From Olavius algarvensis associated proteobacterium Delta 3 (GTDB taxonomy: Bacteria > Desulfobacterota > Desulfobacteria > Desulfobacterales > CAFBRK01): a stretch of 64,000 nt of DNA. Under the pieces are notes generated by a model, which made no database searches, had not been told where the DNA came from, and worked only from the letters and a program-made list of their open reading frames with translations. Both the position numbers and the translations under genes were made by a program. The stretch lies in assembly GCA_903231505.1 (NCBI GenBank), contig CAFBRK010000133.1, forward strand, positions 248,001-312,000, read 5' to 3'. Shown here piece by piece: positions 38,651 through 46,783 of this stretch; position 1 is the first letter of the stretch, and every line of letters begins with the position of its first letter.

Positions 38651-39814
38651 TTAAGCGCTCTCGTAAAGCTTGGTCAGGACGTACTCTTCATGCCCGAGAA
38701 CTTCCTGTGCCGTCAACCGGCCGTTGCAGGTGCGGATCAGCATATCCATCAGTTTGTCGCCGGATTCATCCAGGGTCATTTCACCCCGTAAAATGGCGGA
38801 GCAATCGTAGTCGATGTGCTCGGACATATCGCCGGCGGTGCGCGGATTGGCCGTCAGTTTGATGACCGGCTCGATGGGGTTGCCGATAATGTTGCCCTGG
38901 CCGGTGGGAAAGAAATGGGCCACAAAGCCGGCGGCTGCCCACAGCGTAACCGCTTCGGCGGCGGCGCTGGAAGAGTCCATGTACCACAATCCCGGCCCGG
39001 AGGGCGTCACCGCCTTGTCCAGGGCACCGACATAGCGACACGATCTGCCGATTTTCTGAATATTGCCCATCGCTTTTTCTTCGATGGTGGTCAGCCCGCC
39101 GGCGATGTTGCCTTTCGTGGGCTGGCTTCCACTCAAATCATCGGTTTTGTTGCGGTCGATCATCTCCGCATAACGGTCAAACAGCGCCATGAACTGCTCG
39201 GCGGCCTCGGGTGTAGCCGCCCTTTCCTTGACGAGCATTTCACCGCCGGTGATTTCACTGGTTTCACCGAAGCTGCAGGTGGCGCCCATGGCCACCAGTT
39301 TGTCAAAGGCATTGCCCACCGTGGGGTTGGATGCCAGACCGGAAGTGGTGTCCGACTCGCCGCATTTGGTGGACACCCAGATCTCGCTCAGGTCGCACTC
39401 TTCGCGTTTGAGCTCGCTGGCCCAATGCATGTATTCTTTGGCTTTCCAACTGGCCATCTCCACAGTTTTGATTTCACCATGACGTTCTATGGAAAAACCG
39501 GTGACAGGCTTTCCGGTCTCGGCAATGCCGTCCACAATGATATTGGTCCATTCGGGCTCAATCCCGATGACCACAACAGCAGCCACGTTGGGATTGGCTC
39601 CGGTGCCGATGAGGGTACGGAAAAACAGCTGCAGATCCTCGCCAAACTGAAGGCGGCCGTAAGCATGGGGCAGCGCTTTGCATCCTTTGATATTAAACGC
39701 GACTTTTTCACTGGCGGAGTTGCTCAAATCATCCAGCGGCAGGATTATGACGTGGTTGCGGATGCCGACGCGTCCGTTTTCACGACGATAGGCCATCACT
39801 TTGGGGTTGCTCAT
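38651..39814 (-). CDS. suyB: (2R)-sulfolactate sulfo-lyase beta subunit
   Basis: A 387-residue protein of the altronate/galactarate dehydratase (UxaA) superfamily. It begins [22 protein letters not shown], and has [27 protein letters not shown] and [17 protein letters not shown]. The length and the separate small partner match SuyB, which with SuyA splits (R)-sulfolactate to pyruvate and sulfite. The ATG at 39814 follows AGGAGG, which is part of the last suyA codons. In a sulfite-reducing anaerobe the sulfite would be an electron acceptor. Altronate dehydratase is the alternative, but no hexuronate genes are near. Confidence 0.85.
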   Translation of the reverse strand: MSNPKVMAYRRENGRVGIRNHVIILPLDDLSNSASEKVAFNIKGCKALPHAYGRLQFGEDLQLFFRTLIGTGANPNVAAVVVIGIEPEWTNIIVDGIAETGKPVTGFSIERHGEIKTVEMASWKAKEYMHWASELKREECDLSEIWVSTKCGESDTTSGLASNPTVGNAFDKLVAMGATCSFGETSEITGGEMLVKERAATPEAAEQFMALFDRYAEMIDRNKTDDLSGSQPTKGNIAGGLTTIEEKAMGNIQKIGRSCRYVGALDKAVTPSGPGLWYMDSSSAAAEAVTLWAAAGFVAHFFPTGQGNIIGNPIEPVIKLTANPRTAGDMSEHIDYDCSAILRGEMTLDESGDKLMDMLIRTCNGRLTAQEVLGHEEYVLTKLYESA

Positions 39815-39816
39815 GA

Positions 39817-40095
39817 TTACCACCTCCTGGTTTTTAAATTTTGCGTGTGTACGTGTTCGCCGGCCTTGATATCGGCCACAACCCGTCCGATATCCGCCCC
39901 GTATTTAATGACCGAAGTATCTGCGGCAATATCTGTGAGAGCGATTTTATGTCCCAGCGGGATATTTTGCAGCGGTTTCATCTCCAAACTCTCCTGGCTG
40001 TCCATGTACAGCCCCTGTGCCGCTTCGCCGGCTTTGATATCGACGGTGGCAACGCCAACATTATCGGCCTTTTCATGAACTAAAAATTGGATCAT
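39817..40095 (-). CDS. suyA: (2R)-sulfolactate sulfo-lyase alpha subunit
   Basis: A 92-residue SAF-domain protein: [21 protein letters not shown] at the start and [14 protein letters not shown] at the end. SuyA is the small iron-binding subunit of sulfolactate sulfo-lyase; in relatives the last motif reads HVHTHN, here HVHTQN. Only two bases separate it from suyB, and its last codons supply the suyB ribosome site. AGGAGG stands before its ATG. A sigma-54 promoter lies about 150 bp upstream. Confidence 0.85.
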   Translation of the reverse strand: MIQFLVHEKADNVGVATVDIKAGEAAQGLYMDSQESLEMKPLQNIPLGHKIALTDIAADTSVIKYGADIGRVVADIKAGEHVHTQNLKTRRW

Positions 40096-40245
40096 GCCCG
40101 ACCTCCTAAATTGAAGTAAATGGGTTCCATGATAGCATTGAAATCGTCATGGGGGTTCAAAAAGAAAAATCGTTAGGGGGTTCAAGACAAAACTTACATC
40201 TGTGCAGGGAGGCGTCACTTGCTCACTAAGGTATTTTTTAACAAG

Positions 40246-40261
40246 AGCAAAAAATGAGCCA
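40246..40261 (-). promoter_or_regulatory. Sigma-54 (-24/-12) promoter for suyAB
   Basis: On the minus strand TGGCTCATTTTTTGCT matches the consensus TGGCAC-N5-TTGC, with GG and GC exactly 12 bases apart. It points toward suyA, whose start lies about 150 bp downstream. A sigma-54 activator gene lies divergently upstream, with palindromic sites between them. Confidence 0.75.
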
Positions 40262-40358
40262 ATACGTATAATTTTTAATTTAGTGTGTGATTGTAATGTG
40301 TTATGAGAGCCATCAACCCCAAGCTGCGCATTGGCTGCTGCCCAATAGTGAGCTTTTC

Positions 40359-40372
40359 GCCCAATATTGGGC
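40359..40372. promoter_or_regulatory. Palindromic operator 1 (putative activator site)
   Basis: GCCCAATATTGGGC, a perfect 14-bp palindrome about 100 bp upstream of the sigma-54 promoter, the usual distance for an enhancer site. A half site GCCCAATA lies at 40340-40347. An identical palindrome is at 40511. Confidence 0.75.
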
Positions 40373-40510
40373 AATCATCCGCATGGTTTGTATAGTAATA
40401 TAGATTTCAGTTAGTTAGACAACAATAATAAGATAGTACGCTTTGATTCCAGACGGATGATTGACGCAGTCGCCCATGCCGCCTCTATTGCATGCGCTTC
40501 CCCGCACGGC

Positions 40511-40524
40511 GCCCAATATTGGGC
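40511..40524. promoter_or_regulatory. Palindromic operator 2 upstream of the activator gene
   Basis: A second identical GCCCAATATTGGGC, 72 bp before the activator start codon and directly followed by TTGACA. Binding there could repress the activator's own promoter. A TATAAT lies at 40555-40560, although the spacing to this TTGACA (24 bp) is too long for a standard promoter. Confidence 0.7.
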
Positions 40525-40595
40525 TTGACAAAACAATGTGGCTCCCATAGTCACTATAATATCCTGTACTCATTGGAGATCTTTGTTAAGGATAT

Positions 40596-42176
40596 GTGAA
40601 CGAAGAAAATGAATCGGATAGTAAGAGTGGGGCAGGTGGCATGCACTGGGACACGGCAACCCGATATAAGTTACTCCTCCGGATCAACAACGACATCGTC
40701 TCTGCGTCTACACGGCGTGAGGTGTTTTCTGCCCTGGCTCAATCGTTGGAAGACACTTTTCGTTTCGATCGATTAAGCATAAACCTTTTTGATGAAGAGA
40801 CCAATTCCCTCAGTTATTTTGCCGCAGCAGAGGGCATTTCTCCCACAGAGATCAGCGAAGACGCCAGGCCTTTAGCCAAAGGTGCCATCGCCAGTGCGGT
40901 CATACGTTCTCGCGAACCGTTTATCCTTTCTGATCTTTCCACCCATACGTATTGGCCATCGGTAAATGCGATGAAAGACGCAGGCTTGAATGCCACAATG
41001 GCCTTTCCGCTGATCGTTCGAGATAAGGTCAAGGGAACCCTCCATTTAAGCTATGCCAAAGCACCCGAGCACTTAGAAGAGATGATCGAGTTTTTATCGG
41101 AGGTCTCCACACGCATCGCCATCGCAGTCGACCACATGATGTCCCACACACGGCTAAAACATATCAATGCACAGTTACGGAGGCAAAAAGAGTTTTTAAC
41201 TTCTCAGAATAGACTTAGCGAAGGTTTTGACGAGTTCATTTATGAAAGCCAAGTTTTGGCTGACGTGGTCCGTCAAGCCAAGATTGTGGCCAACTCGGAC
41301 GTATCCGTCTCTATCATTGGCGAAACCGGAACCGGCAAAGATATGATCGCCCAGTTTATTCATCAGATGTCAAACCGCAAAGACGCGCTTTTCGTCAAAG
41401 TGAACTGCCCAGCCTTGAACAGCGCTCTTTTTGAGAGCGAACTCTTCGGACATGCCAAAGGCTCCTTTACAGGAGCACAAAGGAACCGGGTGGGCCGATT
41501 CGAGATGGCGGACAACGGCACTATTTTTCTGGACGAAATCGGGGAATTGGATATTGGCCTCCAGTCAAAACTGCTTCAAGTCCTTCAGGACAGGACGATT
41601 GAAAGGGTGGGTGAGAGTTCTCCGAAAACGATAGATTTCCGCCTGCTATCGGCTACCAACAAAGACCTTGAACAAGCGATGCAAAACAATTCCTTTCGCT
41701 CAGATCTTTATTATCGCCTGAACACGGTAACCATTAAGGTGCCCCCACTGAGGGAGCACCCGGAGGATATACCGGTCTTGATAGAGAAATTGGCGGCCAA
41801 ACAATCGGCGGAGAGGAACCTGCCGCCACCCTTATTTTCAAAATCCTGCCGGAAAATCATGTTACAATACCCGTGGCCAGGCAATGTGCGGGAACTTAAA
41901 AATGTTGTAAAACGATTAATCATTCTGCGGCCTGGAGAAACAATAACGGGTAATGAAATAGATACTCAGCTCAGTGGCGTATGCACTTCCACGCGCCGGA
42001 AGCATATGACATTGAAAGAACTGGAACGTCGGCACATCATCCGCACCCTCAAGGAAACAGGGGGTGTCGTGGGCGGACCCAGCGGAGCCGCAGCTCTTTT
42101 GGGCGTTCCTCGTCAAACCCTGCAATATCGACTGCGGAAGTATGGAATTTCGGTCAACAAATTGAAAACGCAGTAG
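40596..42176 (+). CDS. GAF-domain sigma-54-dependent transcriptional activator
   Basis: A 526-residue enhancer-binding protein. An N-terminal GAF domain (about residues 20-185) probably senses a small ligand. The AAA+ domain has Walker A GETGTGKDMIA (from residue 242), the sigma-54 contact loop GSFTGA, Walker B GTIFLDEIGEL and the arginine-finger region YRLNTVTIKVPPLREH. A Fis-type HTH ends the protein (LLGVPRQTLQYRLRKYG). It starts with GTG at 40596 after AAGGA. Divergent from suyAB, it is the evident regulator of the sulfonate genes. Confidence 0.92.
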   Translation: MNEENESDSKSGAGGMHWDTATRYKLLLRINNDIVSASTRREVFSALAQSLEDTFRFDRLSINLFDEETNSLSYFAAAEGISPTEISEDARPLAKGAIASAVIRSREPFILSDLSTHTYWPSVNAMKDAGLNATMAFPLIVRDKVKGTLHLSYAKAPEHLEEMIEFLSEVSTRIAIAVDHMMSHTRLKHINAQLRRQKEFLTSQNRLSEGFDEFIYESQVLADVVRQAKIVANSDVSVSIIGETGTGKDMIAQFIHQMSNRKDALFVKVNCPALNSALFESELFGHAKGSFTGAQRNRVGRFEMADNGTIFLDEIGELDIGLQSKLLQVLQDRTIERVGESSPKTIDFRLLSATNKDLEQAMQNNSFRSDLYYRLNTVTIKVPPLREHPEDIPVLIEKLAAKQSAERNLPPPLFSKSCRKIMLQYPWPGNVRELKNVVKRLIILRPGETITGNEIDTQLSGVCTSTRRKHMTLKELERRHIIRTLKETGGVVGGPSGAAALLGVPRQTLQYRLRKYGISVNKLKTQ

Positions 42177-42213
42177 AATTGAGTTGGCGGAAACGAAGGA
42201 TGTCGATATGTTA

Positions 42214-42465
42214 TTATATTAGGTTCTTCCGGATCTTCTCTGCCGCGCCGTAGCCTTCCGGGGTGAGAAATGCGCCGGTTTGAAGACTGTTCCTATCGAC
42301 CAGACCGGTTTCGAACAACGATTTGATTGCTTGCAGCGTCTCGCTGGGGGCCTGGCCCAGAGCGGCGACAATGTCACTGACATCCATGATTCCCGGTGGT
42401 CCGTTGTAGTCCCATTCTTTGGCCAGGATCATGAGCACCTGTTGCTCTTCCTGTGTCGGCTTCAA
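42214..42465 (-). CDS. Small winged-helix-like protein
   Basis: An 83-residue protein that reads as a winged helix: EEQQVLMILAKEWDYNGPPGIMDVSDIVAALGQAPSETLQAIKSLFETGLVDR resembles a MarR/TrmB-like fold in which a cell-division of helices ends in a recognition helix and wing (GAFLTPEGYGAAEKI). No cofactor or membrane segment is seen. It is convergent with the sigma-54 activator, 37 bp apart. Function unknown. Confidence 0.6.
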   Translation of the reverse strand: MKPTQEEQQVLMILAKEWDYNGPPGIMDVSDIVAALGQAPSETLQAIKSLFETGLVDRNSLQTGAFLTPEGYGAAEKIRKNLI

Positions 42466-42552
42466 ACGTGTTCTTCCCGGCTGACGATAGAGTTTTTGTC
42501 AGAATTCCGGTACGATTAGAGGATTGGTTGACTCTATGCACTCGGCAGAATC

Positions 42553-42636
42553 ATCGGTACCGGGGTCGGGATCGGTATCGACTTCGAAGATGGCCGTCCT
42601 GACTCAATTCCGATTCCGACCCCGACGCCGAACACC
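42553..42636. repeat. Long inverted repeat (TCGGTATCGG type), copy 2
   Basis: Imperfect arms rich in CGGGGTCGG and ATCGGTATCG units flank a spacer with CTTCGAAGATGGCC. The same spacer motif is present, reverse-complemented, in copy 1 at 16971. It lies between two minus-strand genes. Confidence 0.65.
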
Positions 42637-42688
42637 TTCAGATGCGGTGGTGTGAATTCAGAATAGAATTTTGGCAAGGGCCAGAGAT

Positions 42689-43225
42689 TCATGCAATTTC
42701 AGGCTTGGAAAGCGCTCGGACCACTTCCCTGCAAAAATTTGGAATATCTGCCACCACGCGCCCCCACACCAGGTTGTCTTCCCGGAAGGCGGATTCGTCA
42801 ACCCATACGGCACCGGCGTTTTCCATGTCGTCCCGGATGCCGGTGCTGCCGGTAACCCGTTTGCCACGGCAAATACCGGCGCTGGCAGCCACCCAGCCGG
42901 CGTGGCAGATGAACCCCAGAATTTTTTTCTGCGCATGCATGTCTTGCACCAATTGCAGCACATGCCGGTCTCTTCGAAGCTTGTCCGGGGCCCAGCCGCC
43001 GGGGACCAGCAGGCCGTCGAGCTGGCCGGCGCTTACCTGCCCGGCCGCAACCTCGCTTTCCACGGTCAGCCCGCCGCTTTTGCTGGTATAGCGCTCACCG
43101 GCCCGGGAACCTATCACCCGGACGTTCGCACGTTCCTCCTGAACACGCATCAGCGGCACCCAGAATTCGAGGTCCTCGTAACCGGGTCCGACCAGAATAC
43201 CGACTGTTTTCCCTTCCAATCTCAT
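42689..43225 (-). CDS. DJ-1/PfpI-family protein
   Basis: A 178-residue single-domain protein of the DJ-1/PfpI (class I glutamine amidotransferase-like) group. The nucleophile elbow is GFICHAGWV with Cys107 and His108, and a Glu near residue 17 (GPGYEDLEF) is the usual partner. LLVPGGWAPDKLR is also typical. Members act as proteases, glyoxalases or deglycases. GGAGG stands six bases before the ATG. It follows the cyclic-nucleotide-binding gene by 23 bp and is probably in one operon with it. Confidence 0.85.
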   Translation of the reverse strand: MRLEGKTVGILVGPGYEDLEFWVPLMRVQEERANVRVIGSRAGERYTSKSGGLTVESEVAAGQVSAGQLDGLLVPGGWAPDKLRRDRHVLQLVQDMHAQKKILGFICHAGWVAASAGICRGKRVTGSTGIRDDMENAGAVWVDESAFREDNLVWGRVVADIPNFCREVVRALSKPEIA

Positions 43226-43248
43226 ACACATCCTCCACACCTGGATCT

Positions 43249-43845
43249 TCAATCTCTGTAAAATTGCGGCAACCGTTTCTTGGAACAGCCCGGGCACAGG
43301 GAGTGCTTGATGTGACTTTCGGAATAGTCCTCCACATACTGCCCCAGGGGAACCCATTCGTTCTGTTTGTCGTAAATCCGGTGGCAATGAATGCAGATCG
43401 CTTCCAGATTCCCAATTGTGCTGAGAAGGACATTGGTTGTGGCTCTGAGCCGCCAGCTCATCTCTTTCAGCATATCGATCGCCAAATCCGGGTTTTTCCG
43501 GATCGTTTCCAGGAGATTCCACCTGTCGATGGTCAGGGCCTCTGTCGTCGCCATGGCCACTACGCTTGCCGATCGCTCCAGTTCGTCGATCAATGCCAAT
43601 TCGCCAAAGTAGTCAAATTGTCCGAACACGTGGAGCAGTTTTTCGTTTTTTCGGCCCAGACCTTTTATCACCTGCACTTTTCCTTCAACCACAATAAACA
43701 GCCGGTCATCCTTGCTGTGTTCCTCAATGATGACGTGTCCCCGTTTAAAGCGGTGAAGCTTGGTCTTCTTGGCGATTTCTTCGACATCTTCTGTTGATAA
43801 ACGGGCAAACAGGGGAACTTTTTGAAGTAACGAGATCACATCCAT
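43249..43845 (-). CDS. Cyclic-nucleotide-binding domain protein with C-terminal zinc-binding module
   Basis: Residues 1-125 form a CRP-like cNMP-binding beta-roll (RGHVIIEEHSKDDRLFIVVEG, GQFDYFGELALIDELERSASVVA). Instead of a Crp DNA-binding HTH, the C-terminus has two CxxC pairs, Cys151/154 and Cys184/187, in a segment CIHCHRIYDKQNEWVPL to HSLCPGCSKK. That tail is known from the ends of some deltaproteobacterial response regulators and sensor proteins. I infer a signalling protein that does not bind DNA by Crp-type HTH. Confidence 0.83.
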   Translation of the reverse strand: MDVISLLQKVPLFARLSTEDVEEIAKKTKLHRFKRGHVIIEEHSKDDRLFIVVEGKVQVIKGLGRKNEKLLHVFGQFDYFGELALIDELERSASVVAMATTEALTIDRWNLLETIRKNPDLAIDMLKEMSWRLRATTNVLLSTIGNLEAICIHCHRIYDKQNEWVPLGQYVEDYSESHIKHSLCPGCSKKRLPQFYRD

Positions 43846-44245
43846 TGACCGACTCCTTTAAAAGCTCTGTATCTGACGGTATCCTATTAACTTGAGTTCT
43901 TCTCCCAATGGGTGGGAGAAGTGGGGCCAAGGTTTACCCGTACGACTGAGGCGCATAAACCTGTGGCGGCGCCGGAGGCGATCAGGGTTTACCTGCCTCT
44001 GGCATGGATTCGAGGGGTCCAGGGGTCAAGTGTTTGTTCTCAAATAACTTAAATTGCTTATTCCGTGGCGAGATTGTCTGCGTTCTTTTTGTGAAAACTA
44101 CAACCAATCGTGTGCTAATTTACTAAGCTAAAACCGATTCCCGGATAATCAATTCCACATGTGGAGCATGGGACGGGTGCTGACGTTAAACTTCGAATTT
44201 TACCCGGCGAATCCATTTTGTTCAAACCGGCCTAAATAAATATTT
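43846..44245. other. Intergenic region before the GntR gene
   Basis: Between divergent genes. It contains imperfect stems (for example around 43930-44000) and no gene that I can support; the strong inverted repeat at 44246 is listed separately. Confidence 0.4.
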
Positions 44246-44290
44246 AAAATATACTTGACATATAATTTTTAAATATGTCAAGTATATTTT
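44246..44290. promoter_or_regulatory. Perfect inverted repeat upstream of the GntR gene
   Basis: Two perfect 18-bp arms (44246-44263 and 44273-44290) around a nine-base AT spacer. Each arm contains TTGACATAT or its complement ATATGTCAA. It lies 31 bp before the ATG of the GntR regulator and is probably its autoregulatory operator, which would also control the transporter and pxp genes downstream. Confidence 0.65.
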
Positions 44291-44321
44291 GTTTAAATCC
44301 ATTGCGGGACATATTGAACCG

Positions 44322-45011
44322 ATGAACGCTGAAACAAGACATTCAGAAACCAGACTGCCCCTTGGCGTGGCCGCCTATGAAAAGATCTATCAAAAAATCG
44401 TGAGCCTCGATTTTGAACCGGGCCAGCGTCTTGAAGAGAAGCAGCTCATTGAACAGTTGGGAATGGGGCGCACGCCGATCCGGGAAGCCCTTTTGCGTCT
44501 TGTTGGGAATAACATGGTCGAGTCACAGCCGGGCAGGGGATATATCGTTCGGCCCATTACGCTTCAAAATATCAAAGCCGCATTTGAAATGATGAAAATC
44601 CTGGAAACCGGTGTAGTAAGCCTTGCCGTTCGACAGAATGTCACCCCCTTATTGAGCAAGATGGAAAAAGCGAGTGCTGCCGTGAAGTCGGCGATCCAGG
44701 ACGACAATCCCCTCAGGCTGGTGGAGGCCAATCATAAGTTTCATCAATACTTTGCCCAGTGTTCACACAACGAATATCTTATTCGCGGGATAAATCAAAT
44801 CCGAAGTGAAGCCAAACGGTTATCCTATCTGTCATATGTCAACGAAGTCGATCCCGTAATATCACTCAGCGACCATTACGAGTCCGTAATCCGTGAACAT
44901 GACAAGATTATCACCTGTTTGAGAGATAAAAATGAAGAACTGCTGAAAAAAACGGTTCTTGAACACATCACGGCATTTCAACGGCGGATCATTTATTATA
45001 TGAGCTCTTGA
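44322..45011 (+). CDS. GntR-family (FadR/FCD type) transcriptional regulator
   Basis: A 229-residue regulator. The N-terminal winged helix has LGVAAYEKIYQKIVSLDFEPGQRLEEKQLIEQLGMGRTPIREALLRL, and the C-terminal helical FCD domain includes NHKFHQYFAQCSHNEYL and SLSDHYESVIREHDKII with the metal-type histidines. Such regulators usually respond to an organic acid substrate. The ATG at 44322 gives a normal N-terminus; the frame also has a TTG at 44289 inside the palindrome. It is 60 bp upstream of the TRAP binding-protein gene. Confidence 0.87.
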   Translation: MNAETRHSETRLPLGVAAYEKIYQKIVSLDFEPGQRLEEKQLIEQLGMGRTPIREALLRLVGNNMVESQPGRGYIVRPITLQNIKAAFEMMKILETGVVSLAVRQNVTPLLSKMEKASAAVKSAIQDDNPLRLVEANHKFHQYFAQCSHNEYLIRGINQIRSEAKRLSYLSYVNEVDPVISLSDHYESVIREHDKIITCLRDKNEELLKKTVLEHITAFQRRIIYYMSS

Positions 45012-45071
45012 TGAGGCAGATCGTTTCTCAAAAAACTTCTTGAATTCAGGCAAACGCAATAGGAGGGAAAG

Positions 45072-46061
45072 ATGAAGAAAGTATTGTTTGTGTTGATCAG
45101 CGCTGTATTGGTTATGGGACTATTTTCCGATGCAATGGCCAAAACAAAATGGGATCTGCATCTCAACTATCCGGCCGGAAATTTTCATTCCAAGGGTGCC
45201 CAGGAATTTGCCGACCGGGTAAAGGCCGCCACCAACGGGGAACTGGTCATCGTGCTGCATCCCGGCGCTTCCCTCGGGTTCAAGGGGCCCGAACTGCTGC
45301 GCGCTCTGGCTGAAGGCCAGCTCGCCGCGGCCGAAATACCCACCGGCATGGTGGAGGGGGATGCGCCGGTCCTGGCTCTCACGGCATAGCCGTTCATATC
45401 CACCAATGCATTTGAGCAGCGCCTGTTGTATCAGCTCTCGAAAGAAACCTACAGTAAAGTGCTCAAGCGTTTCAACCAGATCACCCTGTATACCTCTGTA
45501 TGGCCCTTTTCCGGAATCTACACCCAGCGCCCCATTACGTCAGAAGCCGATCTCAAAGGATTGAAAATGAGGGTTTATGACGGCACCGGTCTGGCTTTTG
45601 GCGATGCCACCGGAATCGCGGCCCGGAAGATGCCTTTCAGTGAAGTCTATCCGGCCATGAAGGCAGGGCTTCTGGATTCAATGTACACATCTTCGGTATC
45701 CGGAGTGGATGCCAAGGCCTGGGAGGTGCTCAAGTATTTCACCCCGATCAATATTGTGGGACCGGTGAACATGATCAATGTGAACCTGGACGTCTGGAAC
45801 AAGCTGCCCAAAAATATCCGGGCCACCGTGCTTGAAATCGCCGCACAGATGGAAGACGAAATGTGGAACCTGGCCGGGGACATGGACCGTACAAGCCGGG
45901 CCAAACTCGAGGAAAACGGTATGGAGCTGACTCCGGTAGACAAAAAGTTCCGCTCTGAGTTGAACGCCCTTGGCGATAAACTCAGGTCAGAATGGGCCAA
46001 AAAGGCCGGATCCGATGCCCAGAATATTCTCAAGGAATACAGCAGGATCGTTGGCCGTTAG
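45072..46061 (+). pseudogene. TRAP transporter substrate-binding protein with an in-frame amber codon
   Basis: A DctP-family protein with a clear signal peptide (MKKVLFVLISAVLVMGLFSDAMA). At codon 106 (45387-45389) TAG interrupts the frame after GDAPVLALTA; the same frame continues with PFISTNAFEQRLLYQL and the normal C-terminal domain (LKGLKMRVYDGTG, PFSEVYPAMKAGLLDSMY). In relatives this place holds an ordinary residue just before the PF. So the gene is probably a recent pseudogene or an error; read-through or pyrrolysine is a remote option. Permease genes follow at 46280. Confidence 0.82.
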
Positions 46062-46086
46062 ACCTGCCGAAACAACAAACAGAAAA

Positions 46087-46130
46087 CAAGTGACCAAAGC
46101 TATGGCGAATGCCATAACTTTGGTCACTTG
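46087..46130. promoter_or_regulatory. Long stem-loop between the binding-protein and permease genes
   Basis: CAAGTGACCAAAG pairs with CTTTGGTCACTTG, and inside this TATGGC pairs with GCCATA around a GAAT loop. No T-run follows. Such stems after a binding-protein gene commonly stabilise that part of the mRNA so that more binding protein than permease is made. Confidence 0.65.
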
Positions 46131-46279
46131 AAGCTTCAACATGATTGAAAATTTACAACTGCAATCGATGCTACGGATCACAAACTGAACATAACCCTAG
46201 ATCCCGGTAATGGTGGTGAGCGGATTGGTGATAGATCGGCTTATCCCCGCTTATCGCTATCATTTTTGGTGATATTATA

Positions 46280-46783
46280 ATGAAAACACTTGTACGAGGC
46301 ATAGAACGTTTGAGTGACTGGGCGTCATGGATTTCCGCTGTAGCGCTGGGATTGATGACCCTTTTGATCCTGGCTGAAATCACCTTGTGGAACCTGTTTG
46401 AAAAGACAACCCTTATCGCCGATGAGTACAGCGCATACGGGCTGGCCGCCATCATTTTCCTCGGCGCCGGATATTGCCTCAAGGAAAAAGGGCACATCCG
46501 CATCACCCTCATACTGGGGTTTCTCCCGCAAAAACTTTCGAGGGTCATAACGTTTATTGCCACGGGCATCACCACCGCTTTTATGGGGTATCTATGGTGG
46601 TATCTATTCAAAATGGTGCAGGCAACCATCCGATACGGTTCAACTTCAGGGACCCTGACCAATACGCCCCTGTGGATTCCACAGACGGTGATGCTTATCG
46701 GCGCGGCATTCTTTCTCCTTCAACTGGTCGCAACCACTTTTAAAACCTATGACGCCATCGGGAGCGGGGAGGAAGTAATATAA
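46280..46783 (+). CDS. TRAP transporter small permease (DctQ family)
   Basis: A 167-residue protein with four membrane helices; the family motif is AEITLWNLFEKTTLIADEYSAYGLAAIIFLGAGYCLKEKGHIRI. Its stop overlaps the start of the large permease (TAATG), so the two are translationally coupled. It lies 218 bp after the interrupted binding protein, with a long stem-loop between. It is part of the transporter of the 5-oxoproline cluster. Confidence 0.85.
   Translation: MKTLVRGIERLSDWASWISAVALGLMTLLILAEITLWNLFEKTTLIADEYSAYGLAAIIFLGAGYCLKEKGHIRITLILGFLPQKLSRVITFIATGITTAFMGYLWWYLFKMVQATIRYGSTSGTLTNTPLWIPQTVMLIGAAFFLLQLVATTFKTYDAIGSGEEVI

Noticed and set aside
38816-40078. 420-codon plus-strand frame opposite suyB and suyA
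   Set aside because: The minus-strand suyAB genes match known families over their full length with good ribosome sites; the plus-strand frame is the expected GC-rich shadow.
40147-40374. 75-codon minus-strand gene between suyA and the activator
   Set aside because: It starts within the palindromic operator and covers the sigma-54 promoter; no ribosome site or family.
45387-45389. Pyrrolysine at the amber codon
   Set aside because: The protein is a transporter binding protein, not a methyltransferase, no pyl gene is in the window, and a second amber codon (57234) sits in an obviously decayed gene.
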